DNA of 64,000 nt from NCBI RefSeq assembly GCF_008725655.1, contig NZ_VYXP01000007.1:45001-109000 (forward strand), read 5' to 3'. This document shows, piece after piece, positions 27,545 through 36,968 of the stretch (position 1 is its first letter; each line of letters opens with the position of its first letter). This DNA is from Marinihelvus fidelis (lineage in GTDB: Bacteria > Pseudomonadota > Gammaproteobacteria > Xanthomonadales > SZUA-36). The position numbers and the translations under genes were made by a program. The notes under the pieces were generated by a model. The model saw nothing but the letters and a program-made list of their open reading frames with translations. It was not told the DNA's origin and ran no database searches.

Positions 27545-29017
27545 ATGGCCAAGTTTGTACCGGTCGACCTGTTCGACCTCGTTATTTTCGGTGGCGGTGG
27601 TGACCTGTCGCTGCGAAAACTCCTGCCCGCGCTCTACCATCGCGACCACGATGGCCAGCTGCCGCCTTCATCGCGAATCATCGCGACGGGCCGCAGCGAG
27701 ATGACGCGCGAGGCCTATCTCGAAGAAGTCGAGGCGGCGCTGCGCAAGCACCTGGACGATCACGAATTCACCGAGGCTCAATGGGAGACCTTCGCCGAGC
27801 GGCTGCACTATGTCCGCTCCGATGCCCTGGATGCCAGTTCCTGGGGTGACCTGAATGCGCTGCTGGAAGGATTCGATGATCGGACCCGGGTGTTCTACCT
27901 GGCGACGTCGCCTTCGCTGTTCGGGTCCATCGCCAGCGGCCTCAACAGCAATGGCCTGATCAGCAAGGATGTGCGCATCGTGCTGGAGAAGCCGGTCGGC
28001 AAGGACCACGCCTCGGCGCGCGAGATCAACGACCAGGTGGGCGAATTCTTCCCGGAAGACGTGATCTACCGCATCGACCACTACCTGGGCAAGGAGACGG
28101 TCCAGAACCTGCTGGCCCTGCGCTTCGCCAATTCCCTGTTCGAGCCGCTGTGGAACCGCGGTAACGTCGACCATGTGCAGATCACGGTCGCCGAGGACCT
28201 GGGGGTAGGGCAGCGTATCGAGTTCTATGACCAGGTGGGCACGCTGCGCGACATGGTTCAGAACCACCTGATGCAATTGCTCTGCCTGGTGGCGATGGAG
28301 CCGCCGGCCAACCGTGACCACGACGCCGTGCGCGACGAGAAGATGAAGGTGCTGCGCGCCCTCAAGCCCATCGACGCCGCTTCCGTGCGCAGCCACTCCG
28401 TACGCGGCCAGTACCAGTCCGGTGCCATTGGCGGTGAACCGGTGAAGGGTTACCTGGAAGAGCTCGGCAACGATGACAGCACCACCGAGACCTTCGTGGC
28501 GCTGAAGGTCGAGATCGATAACTGGCGCTGGTCCGGGGTGCCGTTCTACCTGCGCAGCGGCAAGCGATTGAAGAGCAAGTACTCGGAAATCGTGGTCGAG
28601 TTCCAGCAGGTGCCGCATTCCATCTTCCCGGAGTCCAGCTACCACGTCGCGCCCAATCGCCTGGTGCTGCGCCTGCAGCCGGATGAAGGCGTGAACCTGA
28701 CGCTGATGTCGAAGGAGCCGGGCCCCGGTGGCTTCGACCTGCGCCCGGTATCGCTGAACCTGAGCTTCGAGGAGACCTTCGGGGTGCGCTACCCCGACGC
28801 CTACGAGCGTCTGCTGATGGAAGTCATCCGCGGCAATCCGGCGCTGTTCATGCGCCGCGACGAGGTCGAGGCCGCGTGGCAGTGGATCGACAGCATCATC
28901 GCGGGCTGGGACGTGGCCTCGCAGCCAGTGGAAGAGTACCCAGGGGGCACCTGGGGGCCGACGGCCGCCTCGTTGCTGCTGGACCGCGACGGACGGACCT
29001 GGGGCAAGCTGGACTGA
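27545..29017 (+). CDS. zwf: Glucose-6-phosphate 1-dehydrogenase
   Basis: 490 aa. NADP-binding VIFGGGGDLSLRKLLPAL near the N-terminus, then VLEKPVGKDHASAREIN and the active-site signature RIDHYLGKETVQNLLALRFAN are diagnostic. It oxidises glucose-6-phosphate to 6-phosphogluconolactone. The frame is open from 27269, but the ATG at 27545 follows a GCGGAGA ribosome site and matches family length. The glycine-rich loop is GGGGDL rather than the usual GASGDL. First gene of the zwf-pgl-edd-glk run; pgl follows after 3 bases. Confidence 0.97.
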   Translation: MAKFVPVDLFDLVIFGGGGDLSLRKLLPALYHRDHDGQLPPSSRIIATGRSEMTREAYLEEVEAALRKHLDDHEFTEAQWETFAERLHYVRSDALDASSWGDLNALLEGFDDRTRVFYLATSPSLFGSIASGLNSNGLISKDVRIVLEKPVGKDHASAREINDQVGEFFPEDVIYRIDHYLGKETVQNLLALRFANSLFEPLWNRGNVDHVQITVAEDLGVGQRIEFYDQVGTLRDMVQNHLMQLLCLVAMEPPANRDHDAVRDEKMKVLRALKPIDAASVRSHSVRGQYQSGAIGGEPVKGYLEELGNDDSTTETFVALKVEIDNWRWSGVPFYLRSGKRLKSKYSEIVVEFQQVPHSIFPESSYHVAPNRLVLRLQPDEGVNLTLMSKEPGPGGFDLRPVSLNLSFEETFGVRYPDAYERLLMEVIRGNPALFMRRDEVEAAWQWIDSIIAGWDVASQPVEEYPGGTWGPTAASLLLDRDGRTWGKLD

Positions 29018-29020
29018 CCC

Positions 29021-29719
29021 ATGACCAGCGCACCTGAATTGATCGCCTGTGAAGATCGCGCGGAAGCCTCCAGGGTCGCGGCCGACCTGCTGGGCGGCGC
29101 CATCGCAGCGCGCCTGAAGACCATGACATCCACCAGCCTGGTGGTCAGCGGTGGCACCACGCCGGGTGACTGTTTCGACCTGCTGGCCTGCCGGCCGCTC
29201 GACTGGGGGCGCGTGACTGTGTTGCCCAGTGACGAGCGCTGGGTGCCGGCATCCAGCCCGGACAGCAACGAGGCACTGGTGCGCTCGCGCCTGTTGCGCG
29301 CCCGCGCGGCGAATGGCCAGTTCCTGCCGCTGTTCCGCGAGGGTATTGAGCCGGAAGCCGCGCCGCCTGTGGTCGCCGCCGATATCGCCGCGCTGCCACC
29401 GCCGCATGCCGCCGTATTGCTGGGCATGGGGGCGGACGGCCATTTCGCGTCACTTTTTCCTGATTTTGATGGGCTGGAAGCGGCCCTGGACACGTCCGCG
29501 GCCCCGGGTTGCGTGGCGGTTCGCACCGACGGCAGTCCGCATCCGCGGATCAGCCTGGACCTGCCCGCCCTGTTGCTGACCGACACCCTGGTGTTGCTGT
29601 TTTTCGGCGATGAGAAGCGAGCCGTCTACAACCAGGCCCTGGCGGGCGAGGGCGGGTACCCGGTGCAGGCGCTGCTGGCCCAGCGCCAGGTGCCGGTGCA
29701 GGCCGTCTGGGCGCCATAA
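29021..29719 (+). CDS. pgl: 6-phosphogluconolactonase
   Basis: 232 aa, DevB/SOL type. [39 protein letters not shown] and [15 protein letters not shown] are the family blocks. It hydrolyses 6-phosphogluconolactone to 6-phosphogluconate. Placed between zwf (3-base gap) and edd (20-base gap), as in other Entner-Doudoroff operons. Confidence 0.95.
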   Translation: MTSAPELIACEDRAEASRVAADLLGGAIAARLKTMTSTSLVVSGGTTPGDCFDLLACRPLDWGRVTVLPSDERWVPASSPDSNEALVRSRLLRARAANGQFLPLFREGIEPEAAPPVVAADIAALPPPHAAVLLGMGADGHFASLFPDFDGLEAALDTSAAPGCVAVRTDGSPHPRISLDLPALLLTDTLVLLFFGDEKRAVYNQALAGEGGYPVQALLAQRQVPVQAVWAP

Positions 29720-29739
29720 GTACAGCCGAGGTTTTGAAT

Positions 29740-31557
29740 ATGCATGCCACCCTGAAAAATGTCACCGAGCGGATCATTGAGCGCAGCCGGCAGTCCCGAG
29801 CCGACTACCTGGCCCGTATCGACGCGGCCGCCGCCGAGGGGCCGGGTCGAGGGGTGCTGTCCTGCGGCAACCTGGCCCACGGCTTCGCGGCTTGTGGCGC
29901 CGGTGACAAGACAGCGCTGTCGGGTACGACGACACCGAACATTGCCATCGTGTCGTCATACAACGACATGCTCAGCGCGCACCAGCCGCTGGAGACGTTT
30001 CCGGCCCTGATCAAGCGTGCCGCCCACGAGGCCGGCGCCGTGGCCCAGTACGCCGGTGGCGTCCCGGCCATGTGCGACGGCGTGACCCAGGGGCAGCCCG
30101 GCATGGAGCTGTCGTTGTTCAGCCGTGACGTGATCGCCATGGCGACGGCCGTGGCGCTGTCGCACAACATGTTCGATGCCGCCATCTGCCTGGGTGTCTG
30201 CGACAAGATCGTTCCCGGGCTGGTGATCGGCGCGCTGGCCTTCGGCCACCTGCCGATGGTGTTCGCGCCGGCGGGGCCGATGCCCTCAGGGCTGCCGAAC
30301 AAGGAGAAGGCCCGGGTCCGTGAAGAGTACGCGGCCGGCAAATGCGGCCGGGACGAGTTGCTGCGCGCGGAATCGGAGTCCTACCATTCTGCCGGCACCT
30401 GCACGTTCTATGGCACCGCCAACAGCAACCAGATGCTGATGGAGTTCATGGGCCTGCAGCTGCCGGGTGGCTCGTTCGTGAACCCCAACACCGCGCTGCG
30501 CGACGCGCTCACCGAAGAGGCGGTCCGCTCTGTGCTGAGAATTACCCGCAGTGGCGAGGCGTTCACGCCCATCGGCCACATCGTCGATGAGAAAGCCATC
30601 GTTAATGGCATCGTCGGCCTGCTGGCGACCGGCGGGTCGACTAACCACACCATTCACCTGATCGCCATGGCCGCGGCCGCGGGCGTCGTTATCGACTGGG
30701 ATGATTTCGCTGAGCTGTCATCGGCTGTGCCGCTGCTGGCGCGGGTCTACCCGAACGGCAGCGCCGACGTGAACCATTTCCATGCCGCCGGCGGCCTGGG
30801 TTTCTGCATCGGTACGCTGCTGGAAGCCGGCCTTTTGCACGAGGACGTGACCACTATCCTGGGCGATGGCCTGTCACGGTTTTGCCAGGAACCGACGCTG
30901 GAGGACGGGGCCGTGGGGTGGAAGCCGGCGCAGGCGACATCGCTGGATACGAACATTCTCCGCCCCGCCGACGCGCCGTTTGATGACGAGGGCGGGATCC
31001 GCCTGGTCCAGGGCAACCTGGGTCGTTCGGTGGTGAAGATTTCGGCCGTGCCGCAGGAACAACGCGTGATCGAAGCCGCGGCGCGGGTGTTTCCGTCGCA
31101 GCAGGCTTTCGTCGACGCGTTCAATGCCGGCGAGTTCAAGACCGACATGGTCGCCGTCATTGCCGGCCAGGGCGCGTCCGCCAACGGCATGCCAGAGCTC
31201 CACAAGCTCACGCCGTTCCTGCGCGTGTTGCAGGACAGCGGCCTGAAAGTGGCGCTGCTGACCGATGGCCGCATGTCCGGTGCCAGCGGCCAGGTCCTGG
31301 CGGCCATCCACCTGACGCCGGATACCGTGCAGGGTGGCCTGATCGCCCGCGTACGTGATGGCGACACGGTGGTGATCGACGCCGATCGCGGCGTACTTGA
31401 GTTGCAGGTCGACGAGGCCACGCTGGCGAGCCGCGAGCCGATGGTCGTTGATCCCGCGCTCAATCGCCATGGCATGGGCCGGGAACTGTTCGAGGTCTTC
31501 CGTCGCAATGCCGGGGCGAGCGAGTCCGGCGCGTCCGTGTTTGGCCCGGTCGCCTGA
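29740..31557 (+). CDS. edd: Phosphogluconate dehydratase
   Basis: 605 aa. IlvD/Edd-family [4Fe-4S] dehydratase making KDPG from 6-phosphogluconate. [56 protein letters not shown] and [11 protein letters not shown] with the cluster cysteines are present. Length and the long N-terminal region favour Edd over IlvD, and the neighbours agree. ATG 29740 is preferred over TTG 29734 because GAGG lies 8 bases upstream. No eda follows. Confidence 0.96.
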   Translation: MHATLKNVTERIIERSRQSRADYLARIDAAAAEGPGRGVLSCGNLAHGFAACGAGDKTALSGTTTPNIAIVSSYNDMLSAHQPLETFPALIKRAAHEAGAVAQYAGGVPAMCDGVTQGQPGMELSLFSRDVIAMATAVALSHNMFDAAICLGVCDKIVPGLVIGALAFGHLPMVFAPAGPMPSGLPNKEKARVREEYAAGKCGRDELLRAESESYHSAGTCTFYGTANSNQMLMEFMGLQLPGGSFVNPNTALRDALTEEAVRSVLRITRSGEAFTPIGHIVDEKAIVNGIVGLLATGGSTNHTIHLIAMAAAAGVVIDWDDFAELSSAVPLLARVYPNGSADVNHFHAAGGLGFCIGTLLEAGLLHEDVTTILGDGLSRFCQEPTLEDGAVGWKPAQATSLDTNILRPADAPFDDEGGIRLVQGNLGRSVVKISAVPQEQRVIEAAARVFPSQQAFVDAFNAGEFKTDMVAVIAGQGASANGMPELHKLTPFLRVLQDSGLKVALLTDGRMSGASGQVLAAIHLTPDTVQGGLIARVRDGDTVVIDADRGVLELQVDEATLASREPMVVDPALNRHGMGRELFEVFRRNAGASESGASVFGPVA

Positions 31558-31560
31558 GCG

Positions 31561-32553
31561 ATGACGGACTGTCTGCTGGTCGGCGACCTGGGTGGGACCA
31601 ACGCGCGCTTTGCGTTGGCCGACTCGACCCAGGCCGGGTTTAGCCACTGCCGGACGCTGGCCGCGGTGGATTTCGAAACGCCCATCGACGCGATGCAGGC
31701 CTATCTCGACGGCCTGGGTGACGCGCGCCCGGCCGGGGTCGTCATGGCGGTCGCCGGGCCCATCGTCGATGGCCGCGTCCGTTTCTCCAACAGTCACTGG
31801 TCGCTGGACGAAGCTTCGATTCGCGCCGCCTTTGACGGTGCCGCCGTCCGGCTGATGAACGATTTCGAGGCGATCGCCTGCTCCCTGCCCCTGTTGGGGC
31901 CGGATGATTACGAGGCGATCGGCCCGGTGAAATGCGCCCTCGAAGGCGCGAGCGACCTGACTGTCGGCGTGCTGGGCCCCGGTACCGGCCTGGGCGTCGC
32001 CAGCCTGGTGGTCCGTGACGGCAGGTCCTATCCGCTGGCGGGCGAGGGTGGACATGTCGGCTTCGCACCGGAATCGGCCGTGCAGATGGAGGTGCTGGCG
32101 TTTCTGCGGCAGCGTTTCGAGCGTGTCTCCATCGAGCGCTTGCTGTGCGGGCCCGGTATCGAGAACATTTACGATGCCATGCGTCATATCAACGGATTGT
32201 CGCCCCACCCCACCGACGCGGCCGAGGTGTTCACGAAGGCGCTGGAAAACCAGGACGAGAGCGCGTCCGAAACCGTGCAGATGTTCTTCGAGGTGCTCGG
32301 GCAGGCAGCGGGTGACCTGGCCATGACACTGGGCGCCGCGGGCGGAATCTTCATTGCCGGTGGCATCGTCAAGCGCTATCCCGAACTGCTCAAGTCCAGC
32401 AGTTTCCGCGCCGGCTTCGAGAACAAGGGCCGGCATCGCTCCCTGGTGGAGCGCATTCCCACGGCATTGCTGACGCACTCACAGCCCGGCCTGCTGGGTG
32501 CCAGCAACATGGCTCACCAGCTCGTTCCCATGCCCGGGGGCGCCGCCACTTGA
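31561..32553 (+). CDS. glk: Glucokinase
   Basis: 330 aa, bacterial Glk family. Phosphate-binding VGDLGGTNARFAL at the N-terminus, MNDFEAIA, LGPGTGLGVA, GEGGHVGF and a C-terminal GGIFIAGGI are diagnostic. It phosphorylates glucose with ATP, which fits the free glucose released by the GH94 and GH130 phosphorylases. It starts 3 bases after the edd stop, and its stop overlaps the TTG start of malQ. Confidence 0.96.
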   Translation: MTDCLLVGDLGGTNARFALADSTQAGFSHCRTLAAVDFETPIDAMQAYLDGLGDARPAGVVMAVAGPIVDGRVRFSNSHWSLDEASIRAAFDGAAVRLMNDFEAIACSLPLLGPDDYEAIGPVKCALEGASDLTVGVLGPGTGLGVASLVVRDGRSYPLAGEGGHVGFAPESAVQMEVLAFLRQRFERVSIERLLCGPGIENIYDAMRHINGLSPHPTDAAEVFTKALENQDESASETVQMFFEVLGQAAGDLAMTLGAAGGIFIAGGIVKRYPELLKSSSFRAGFENKGRHRSLVERIPTALLTHSQPGLLGASNMAHQLVPMPGGAAT

Positions 32554-34112
32554 GGCGCGACCCCGCCACGATTCCGAAGGGCATGACCCGCGGGCGGCGT
32601 GTCGCGGGCGTTGGTCTGCATATTTCCTCGCTGCCCTCCGCGCACGGCATCGGCGACATCGGTGATGCGGCCCGGGATGTCATTCCCGAGCTCGCCAGCA
32701 TGGGTTTTGCCGTCTGGCAGGTGCTCCCCTGTGGGCCCACCGCTTACGGTGATTCCCCATACCAGCCGTTGTCCGCGTTCGCCGGCAACGAGATGTTGGT
32801 GGGGATGTCGCCGCTGGTTCGGGGCGGGTTGCTGGAGCAGGCCGAACTGGATGAACTGGAGGACCTGCCGGTTGCGCACGTGGAGTATGGCGAGCTGATT
32901 CCCAGGAAGCGGCGACTGCTCGACAGGGCGGCCGGGCGTTTCCACGATGTCGCCGACCGCCGCACCCGGGCCGACTACCAGGCTTTTCTCGCCCGCTCTG
33001 CAGCCTGGCTGGATGATTACGCGCTGTTCCGGATTCTGAAGACCATGCACGACGAGCGGCCCTGGGTTGAGTGGGCGTCATGCTACGCCCGCCGTGATGC
33101 CGCGGCGCTCGCGCAACTGCGCGACGACCACGCTGACGCCCTGGAGTCGGTGCGGATCACGCAATACTTTTTCGACCGCCAGTGGCGGGTCATGCGCCAG
33201 CGGGCGGCCCGCGCGGGCATCGCGCTGATGGGTGACCTGCCCATCTACATTGCCCTGGATAGCGCCGACGCGTGGGCGCGACCCGACCTGTTGCGCCTGG
33301 ACGCCGAGGGGCGGCCAACCCACGTGGCCGGTGTGCCGCCAGACTATTTTTCCGCCGATGGCCAGCTCTGGGGCAACCCGCTGTACGACTGGGCGCGGCA
33401 TGCCGAAGATGGTTTTGCCTGGTGGATCGAGCGCATGCGTCACACCATGGCAATGTGCGACCTGGTGAGGATCGACCATTTCCGTGGCTTCGAGGCTTAC
33501 TGGTCGGTGCCGGGGGGTGATGACACGGCACGCAATGGCCAATGGGAGCCCGGGCCCGGGCAGGCGCTGTTCGACGCCATCAACGGCGCCCTGGGCGAGG
33601 TGCCCATTGTCGCCGAAGACCTGGGCGTGATCACGCCCGAGGTCGACGCGTTACGACAGTATTTCGGCATGCCGGGGATGAAGGTCCTGCAGTTCGAACT
33701 GGCCAACCCGGGGTTCGACCCTGCCACCCTGGCCGAGGACTGCGCGTGTTATACGGGCACCCATGACAACGACACCACCCGCGGCTGGTTCGACGGGACC
33801 GGCGCCGATACCCGCAGCGACGCGGAGCGCGAAGCGACGCGGGAAAATGCCTTGCGCCTGACCGAAGGACAGCCGGAAAAGATTTGCGACGACGTCTTCA
33901 GGCTGGCCCTGCATTCGGGCTGCCGGCTGGCCGTGGCGCCGATGCAGGACCTGCTGGGGCTGGGTAGCGATGCGCGCATGAATGTGCCGGGCAGGACCGG
34001 CGGTAACTGGCGCTGGCGACTTTCGCCGGGTGCCCTGACGGGCGACCGGCGCCTGGCAGTGCGCGCGATGATTCGCACTGCCGGTCGTGAATTGCCTGAT
34101 TCGTTACACTGA
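32550..34112 (+). CDS. malQ: 4-alpha-glucanotransferase
   Basis: 520 aa, GH77 amylomaltase of the short bacterial type. ISSLPSAHGIGDIGD, GPTAYGDSPYQPLSAFAGNE, the nucleophile block DLVRIDHFRGFEAYW, the acid/base region PIVAEDLGVITPEV and the CYTGTHDNDTTRGW motif are all present. It transfers maltooligosaccharide units and works with GlgP and GlgX in glycogen turnover. The start is either TTG at 32550, overlapping the glk stop, or ATG at 32583, where the conserved region begins. Confidence 0.94.
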   Translation: MRRDPATIPKGMTRGRRVAGVGLHISSLPSAHGIGDIGDAARDVIPELASMGFAVWQVLPCGPTAYGDSPYQPLSAFAGNEMLVGMSPLVRGGLLEQAELDELEDLPVAHVEYGELIPRKRRLLDRAAGRFHDVADRRTRADYQAFLARSAAWLDDYALFRILKTMHDERPWVEWASCYARRDAAALAQLRDDHADALESVRITQYFFDRQWRVMRQRAARAGIALMGDLPIYIALDSADAWARPDLLRLDAEGRPTHVAGVPPDYFSADGQLWGNPLYDWARHAEDGFAWWIERMRHTMAMCDLVRIDHFRGFEAYWSVPGGDDTARNGQWEPGPGQALFDAINGALGEVPIVAEDLGVITPEVDALRQYFGMPGMKVLQFELANPGFDPATLAEDCACYTGTHDNDTTRGWFDGTGADTRSDAEREATRENALRLTEGQPEKICDDVFRLALHSGCRLAVAPMQDLLGLGSDARMNVPGRTGGNWRWRLSPGALTGDRRLAVRAMIRTAGRELPDSLH

Positions 34113-34145
34113 GGGTCTTTCCACCCTGGGGAGGGGACAGTAACC

Positions 34146-35426
34146 ATGAATGATCACGCCGCAGGAGAAAGTCGCTTTGTCAGCCGGCTCACACGCGACA
34201 CCCTGGCGCTGGTCCTGGCCGGTGGCCAGGGATCTCGTCTGTATGAACTGACGCGTTGGCGCGCCAAGCCCGCCGTGTATTTTGGCGGCAAGCTGCGGAT
34301 CATCGACTTTCCACTGTCAAACTGCATTAATTCCGGGGTGCGGCGCATGGGTGTGCTCACCCAGTACAAGGCGCACTCGCTGATCCGGCACCTGGTGCGT
34401 GGCTGGAGCGGGTTCCAGGCCAGCCGCCGCGAGTTTGTCGAGATCCTGCCGGCGTCACAGCGCGTGGGTGGCGAGTGGTACATGGGCACCGCCGACGCGG
34501 TCTACCAGAACCTGGACATCATCCGTACCCACAGCCCCGGCCTGGTGTTGATCCTGGCCGGCGACCATGTCTACAAGATGGACTACGGCCCGCTGCTGGC
34601 CTGGCACTCGGAGCAATCGGCCGACCTGACCGTGTGTTGTATCGAGGTGCCCATCGAGGAAGCCGCCGGCCAGTACGGCGTCATGACGGTCGACGGGAAC
34701 AATCGCATCATTGATTTCAACGAGAAACCGGAGAGCCCGGCGCCGTTACCGGGCCGGCCGGGCTGGTGCCTGGCGTCGATGGGTAATTACGTGTTTAACA
34801 CCAGCTTCCTGTACGAGCAGGTGATCCGGGATGCCGACACGCCTGATTCCACGCACGACTTCGGCCGCGACATCATTCCTTCCGTCATTGACCGCTACCG
34901 CGTCTACGCCTACCCGTTCCGCGACCCGGCGACCGGCGAACAGGGTTACTGGCGTGATGTGGGAACGCTGGATGCCTACTGGCAGGCCAACATGGAGCTG
35001 AACCACGTGGTGCCGCCGCTGGACCTGTACGAGAACGACTGGCCCATCTACACCAGCCAGCCGCAGTTGCCGCCCGCCAAGCTGGTGTTTGACGAGCCGA
35101 ACCGCCGTGGCATGGCGACCGAGTCAATGCTGTCGGCCGGTACCGTCATTTCCGGGGGCACCGTGCGCCGCTCACAGCTGTTCTACAACAGCCGGGTGGA
35201 AGCGGGTGCCGAGGTGGAGCTTTCCGTGGTGCTGCCGGATTGCCGCATTGGTGCCGGGGCGAAGGTGCGCAATGCCATCGTCGACCGTGGCACTCAGATT
35301 CCGGACGGCATGGTCATCGGCCACAACCTGGACGACGACCGGAGCCGGGGCCTGCGGGTCACCGAGGGTGGGCGCACCCTGGTCACGCCGGACATGCTGG
35401 GCCAGCAACTTCACTACACACGCTAG
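34146..35426 (+). CDS. glgC: Glucose-1-phosphate adenylyltransferase (ADP-glucose pyrophosphorylase)
   Basis: 426 aa. Nucleotide-binding [17 protein letters not shown], substrate block [41 protein letters not shown] and a C-terminal left-handed beta-helix ([29 protein letters not shown]). It makes ADP-glucose from ATP and glucose-1-phosphate, the committed step of glycogen synthesis. A strong GGGAGGGGA ribosome site precedes the ATG. The 33-base gap after malQ is the largest between genes of the zwf-to-glgX run. Confidence 0.97.
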   Translation: MNDHAAGESRFVSRLTRDTLALVLAGGQGSRLYELTRWRAKPAVYFGGKLRIIDFPLSNCINSGVRRMGVLTQYKAHSLIRHLVRGWSGFQASRREFVEILPASQRVGGEWYMGTADAVYQNLDIIRTHSPGLVLILAGDHVYKMDYGPLLAWHSEQSADLTVCCIEVPIEEAAGQYGVMTVDGNNRIIDFNEKPESPAPLPGRPGWCLASMGNYVFNTSFLYEQVIRDADTPDSTHDFGRDIIPSVIDRYRVYAYPFRDPATGEQGYWRDVGTLDAYWQANMELNHVVPPLDLYENDWPIYTSQPQLPPAKLVFDEPNRRGMATESMLSAGTVISGGTVRRSQLFYNSRVEAGAEVELSVVLPDCRIGAGAKVRNAIVDRGTQIPDGMVIGHNLDDDRSRGLRVTEGGRTLVTPDMLGQQLHYTR

Positions 35427-35438
35427 GGCATCGGGCTG

Positions 35439-36968
35439 ATGTCTGGCGGACCCTGGATGGTCGCTGCTGAAAACGGGGCGATCCCGGGCGGCAAGGTGGG
35501 TGGCGTCGCGGACGTCATCCGCGAGTTGCCACCGGCGCTGGCCCGCCTGGGCCTGCGGCCGCGCGTGATTACACCCGGCTACGGGCGCTTCCATGCACAT
35601 CCCTCCGCCAGGCACCATGCCACGCTCGAAGTGCCGTTCGCCGGCACCACCGAAACGGCCGAGGTGTATCGTCTTGTTGACCTTGTGCCGTCAGTTGACA
35701 CCTTCGTGATCGACCACCCGCGGCTGGCCCCACGGGATGATGGCCGCATCTACCACGATGACGAGCGCGAAGGGCCGTACGAGACTGATGCGGCCAAGTT
35801 CGCCTTCTTCAATGCCGCGGTGGCCGCCTGGCTGGATGTGACCCGTGAACCCCCGGCCGTGGTTCACCTGCACGACTGGCATGCGGGCCTGTTGCCGGCC
35901 TTTCGCAGTGTTGCGCCGGAAGGATCGGCGCTGGCCTCGACCCGCCTGGTGTTCACCATTCATAACCTGGCTTACCAGGGCGTACGCCCACTGGCGAATC
36001 ATGAGTCGTCTTTCGATGCATGGTTCTACGAGCGGGGCATCGACCACGAACTGCTGCGCGACCCGGTGTACGACGACTGTGTGAATTTCATGGCCACGGC
36101 GATCCGGCTTTGCGATGGCCTGAACACCGTGTCACCCAGTTACGCGGCCGAGATTCTTCGCACCCCCGATCCGGCAGCCGGCTTCGGCGGCGGTGAGGGC
36201 TTGCAGGACCTGCTCCGTGAAGCCGATGACACCGGGCGGCTGCATGGCATCCTCAATGGCTGTGACTACCCCGCCCCGCAGCCCGCCGCAAACTGGGACG
36301 ACGTGCTGGAAACTGTCGCCGAACAGGGCAGCCTGCTCGACTGGCCCGGTGGCGCGGCCCGATTGCGCGTCTGGCAGCGCTCACGACCGGAAACGGTCAT
36401 GCTCAGCATCGGCCGGGTCGTGCGCCAGAAGTCGGCGCTGTTCCTGGCGCCGGTGCCGGGGCATCCCACGGCGCTCGACGCCATCCTGGCCGGTGCGGCC
36501 CGGCGCGGTGCCGGGCTGGTCACGCTGGGGAACGGTGAGCCGGCGCTGGAGGAGGGGCTGGTTGCAGTCGCGGGCCGGCACGACAATTTCCTGTTCCTGC
36601 GCGGATTCGCCGAGGCGTTGTCGGACCCGCTTTACACCCTGGCAGACCTGTTCCTGATGCCCAGCAGTTTCGAGCCCTGTGGCATCAGCCAGTTGCTGGC
36701 GCTGCGGGCCGGGCAACCGGTGGTCGCGCACGCGGTGGGTGGCCTGCGCGATACGATCGAGGACGGCGTCACGGGTTTCCTGTTTGACGGTGACTCGCCC
36801 GGTGCGCAGGCGGCGCAGTTCGTTGCGACGGTCGATGACGCCCTGGCCCTGATCGGTGAGCGGCCGGCGGACTTCGCCGGCATGCGCCGCCAGGCGGCCT
36901 CGCGCCGTTTCGACTGGGCGCGCTCCGCCCGCAGTTACATTGACCGGCTCTACGATGCAGATGTCTGA
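35439..36968 (+). CDS. glgA: Glycogen synthase (GT5)
   Basis: 509 aa. The ADP-glucose-binding motif appears as GGKVGGVADVIREL in place of the common KTGGLADV. LHDWHAGLLP, TIHNLAYQG, LNTVSPSYAAEI and the C-terminal SSFEPCGISQLLALRAG place it in GT5. It elongates alpha-1,4-glucan from ADP-glucose. The variant N-terminal motif is seen in other gammaproteobacterial synthases and is not a sign of inactivity. Its end overlaps the glgB start by 14 bases. Confidence 0.94.
   Translation: MSGGPWMVAAENGAIPGGKVGGVADVIRELPPALARLGLRPRVITPGYGRFHAHPSARHHATLEVPFAGTTETAEVYRLVDLVPSVDTFVIDHPRLAPRDDGRIYHDDEREGPYETDAAKFAFFNAAVAAWLDVTREPPAVVHLHDWHAGLLPAFRSVAPEGSALASTRLVFTIHNLAYQGVRPLANHESSFDAWFYERGIDHELLRDPVYDDCVNFMATAIRLCDGLNTVSPSYAAEILRTPDPAAGFGGGEGLQDLLREADDTGRLHGILNGCDYPAPQPAANWDDVLETVAEQGSLLDWPGGAARLRVWQRSRPETVMLSIGRVVRQKSALFLAPVPGHPTALDAILAGAARRGAGLVTLGNGEPALEEGLVAVAGRHDNFLFLRGFAEALSDPLYTLADLFLMPSSFEPCGISQLLALRAGQPVVAHAVGGLRDTIEDGVTGFLFDGDSPGAQAAQFVATVDDALALIGERPADFAGMRRQAASRRFDWARSARSYIDRLYDADV

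Noticed and set aside
27668-29443. 591-codon open frame antisense to zwf and pgl
   Set aside because: Shadow of two clear genes; it crosses their boundary and shows no domain.
30874-32478. 534-codon open frame antisense to edd and glk
   Set aside because: Same reason: it spans two clearly identified genes on the other strand and has no domain of its own.
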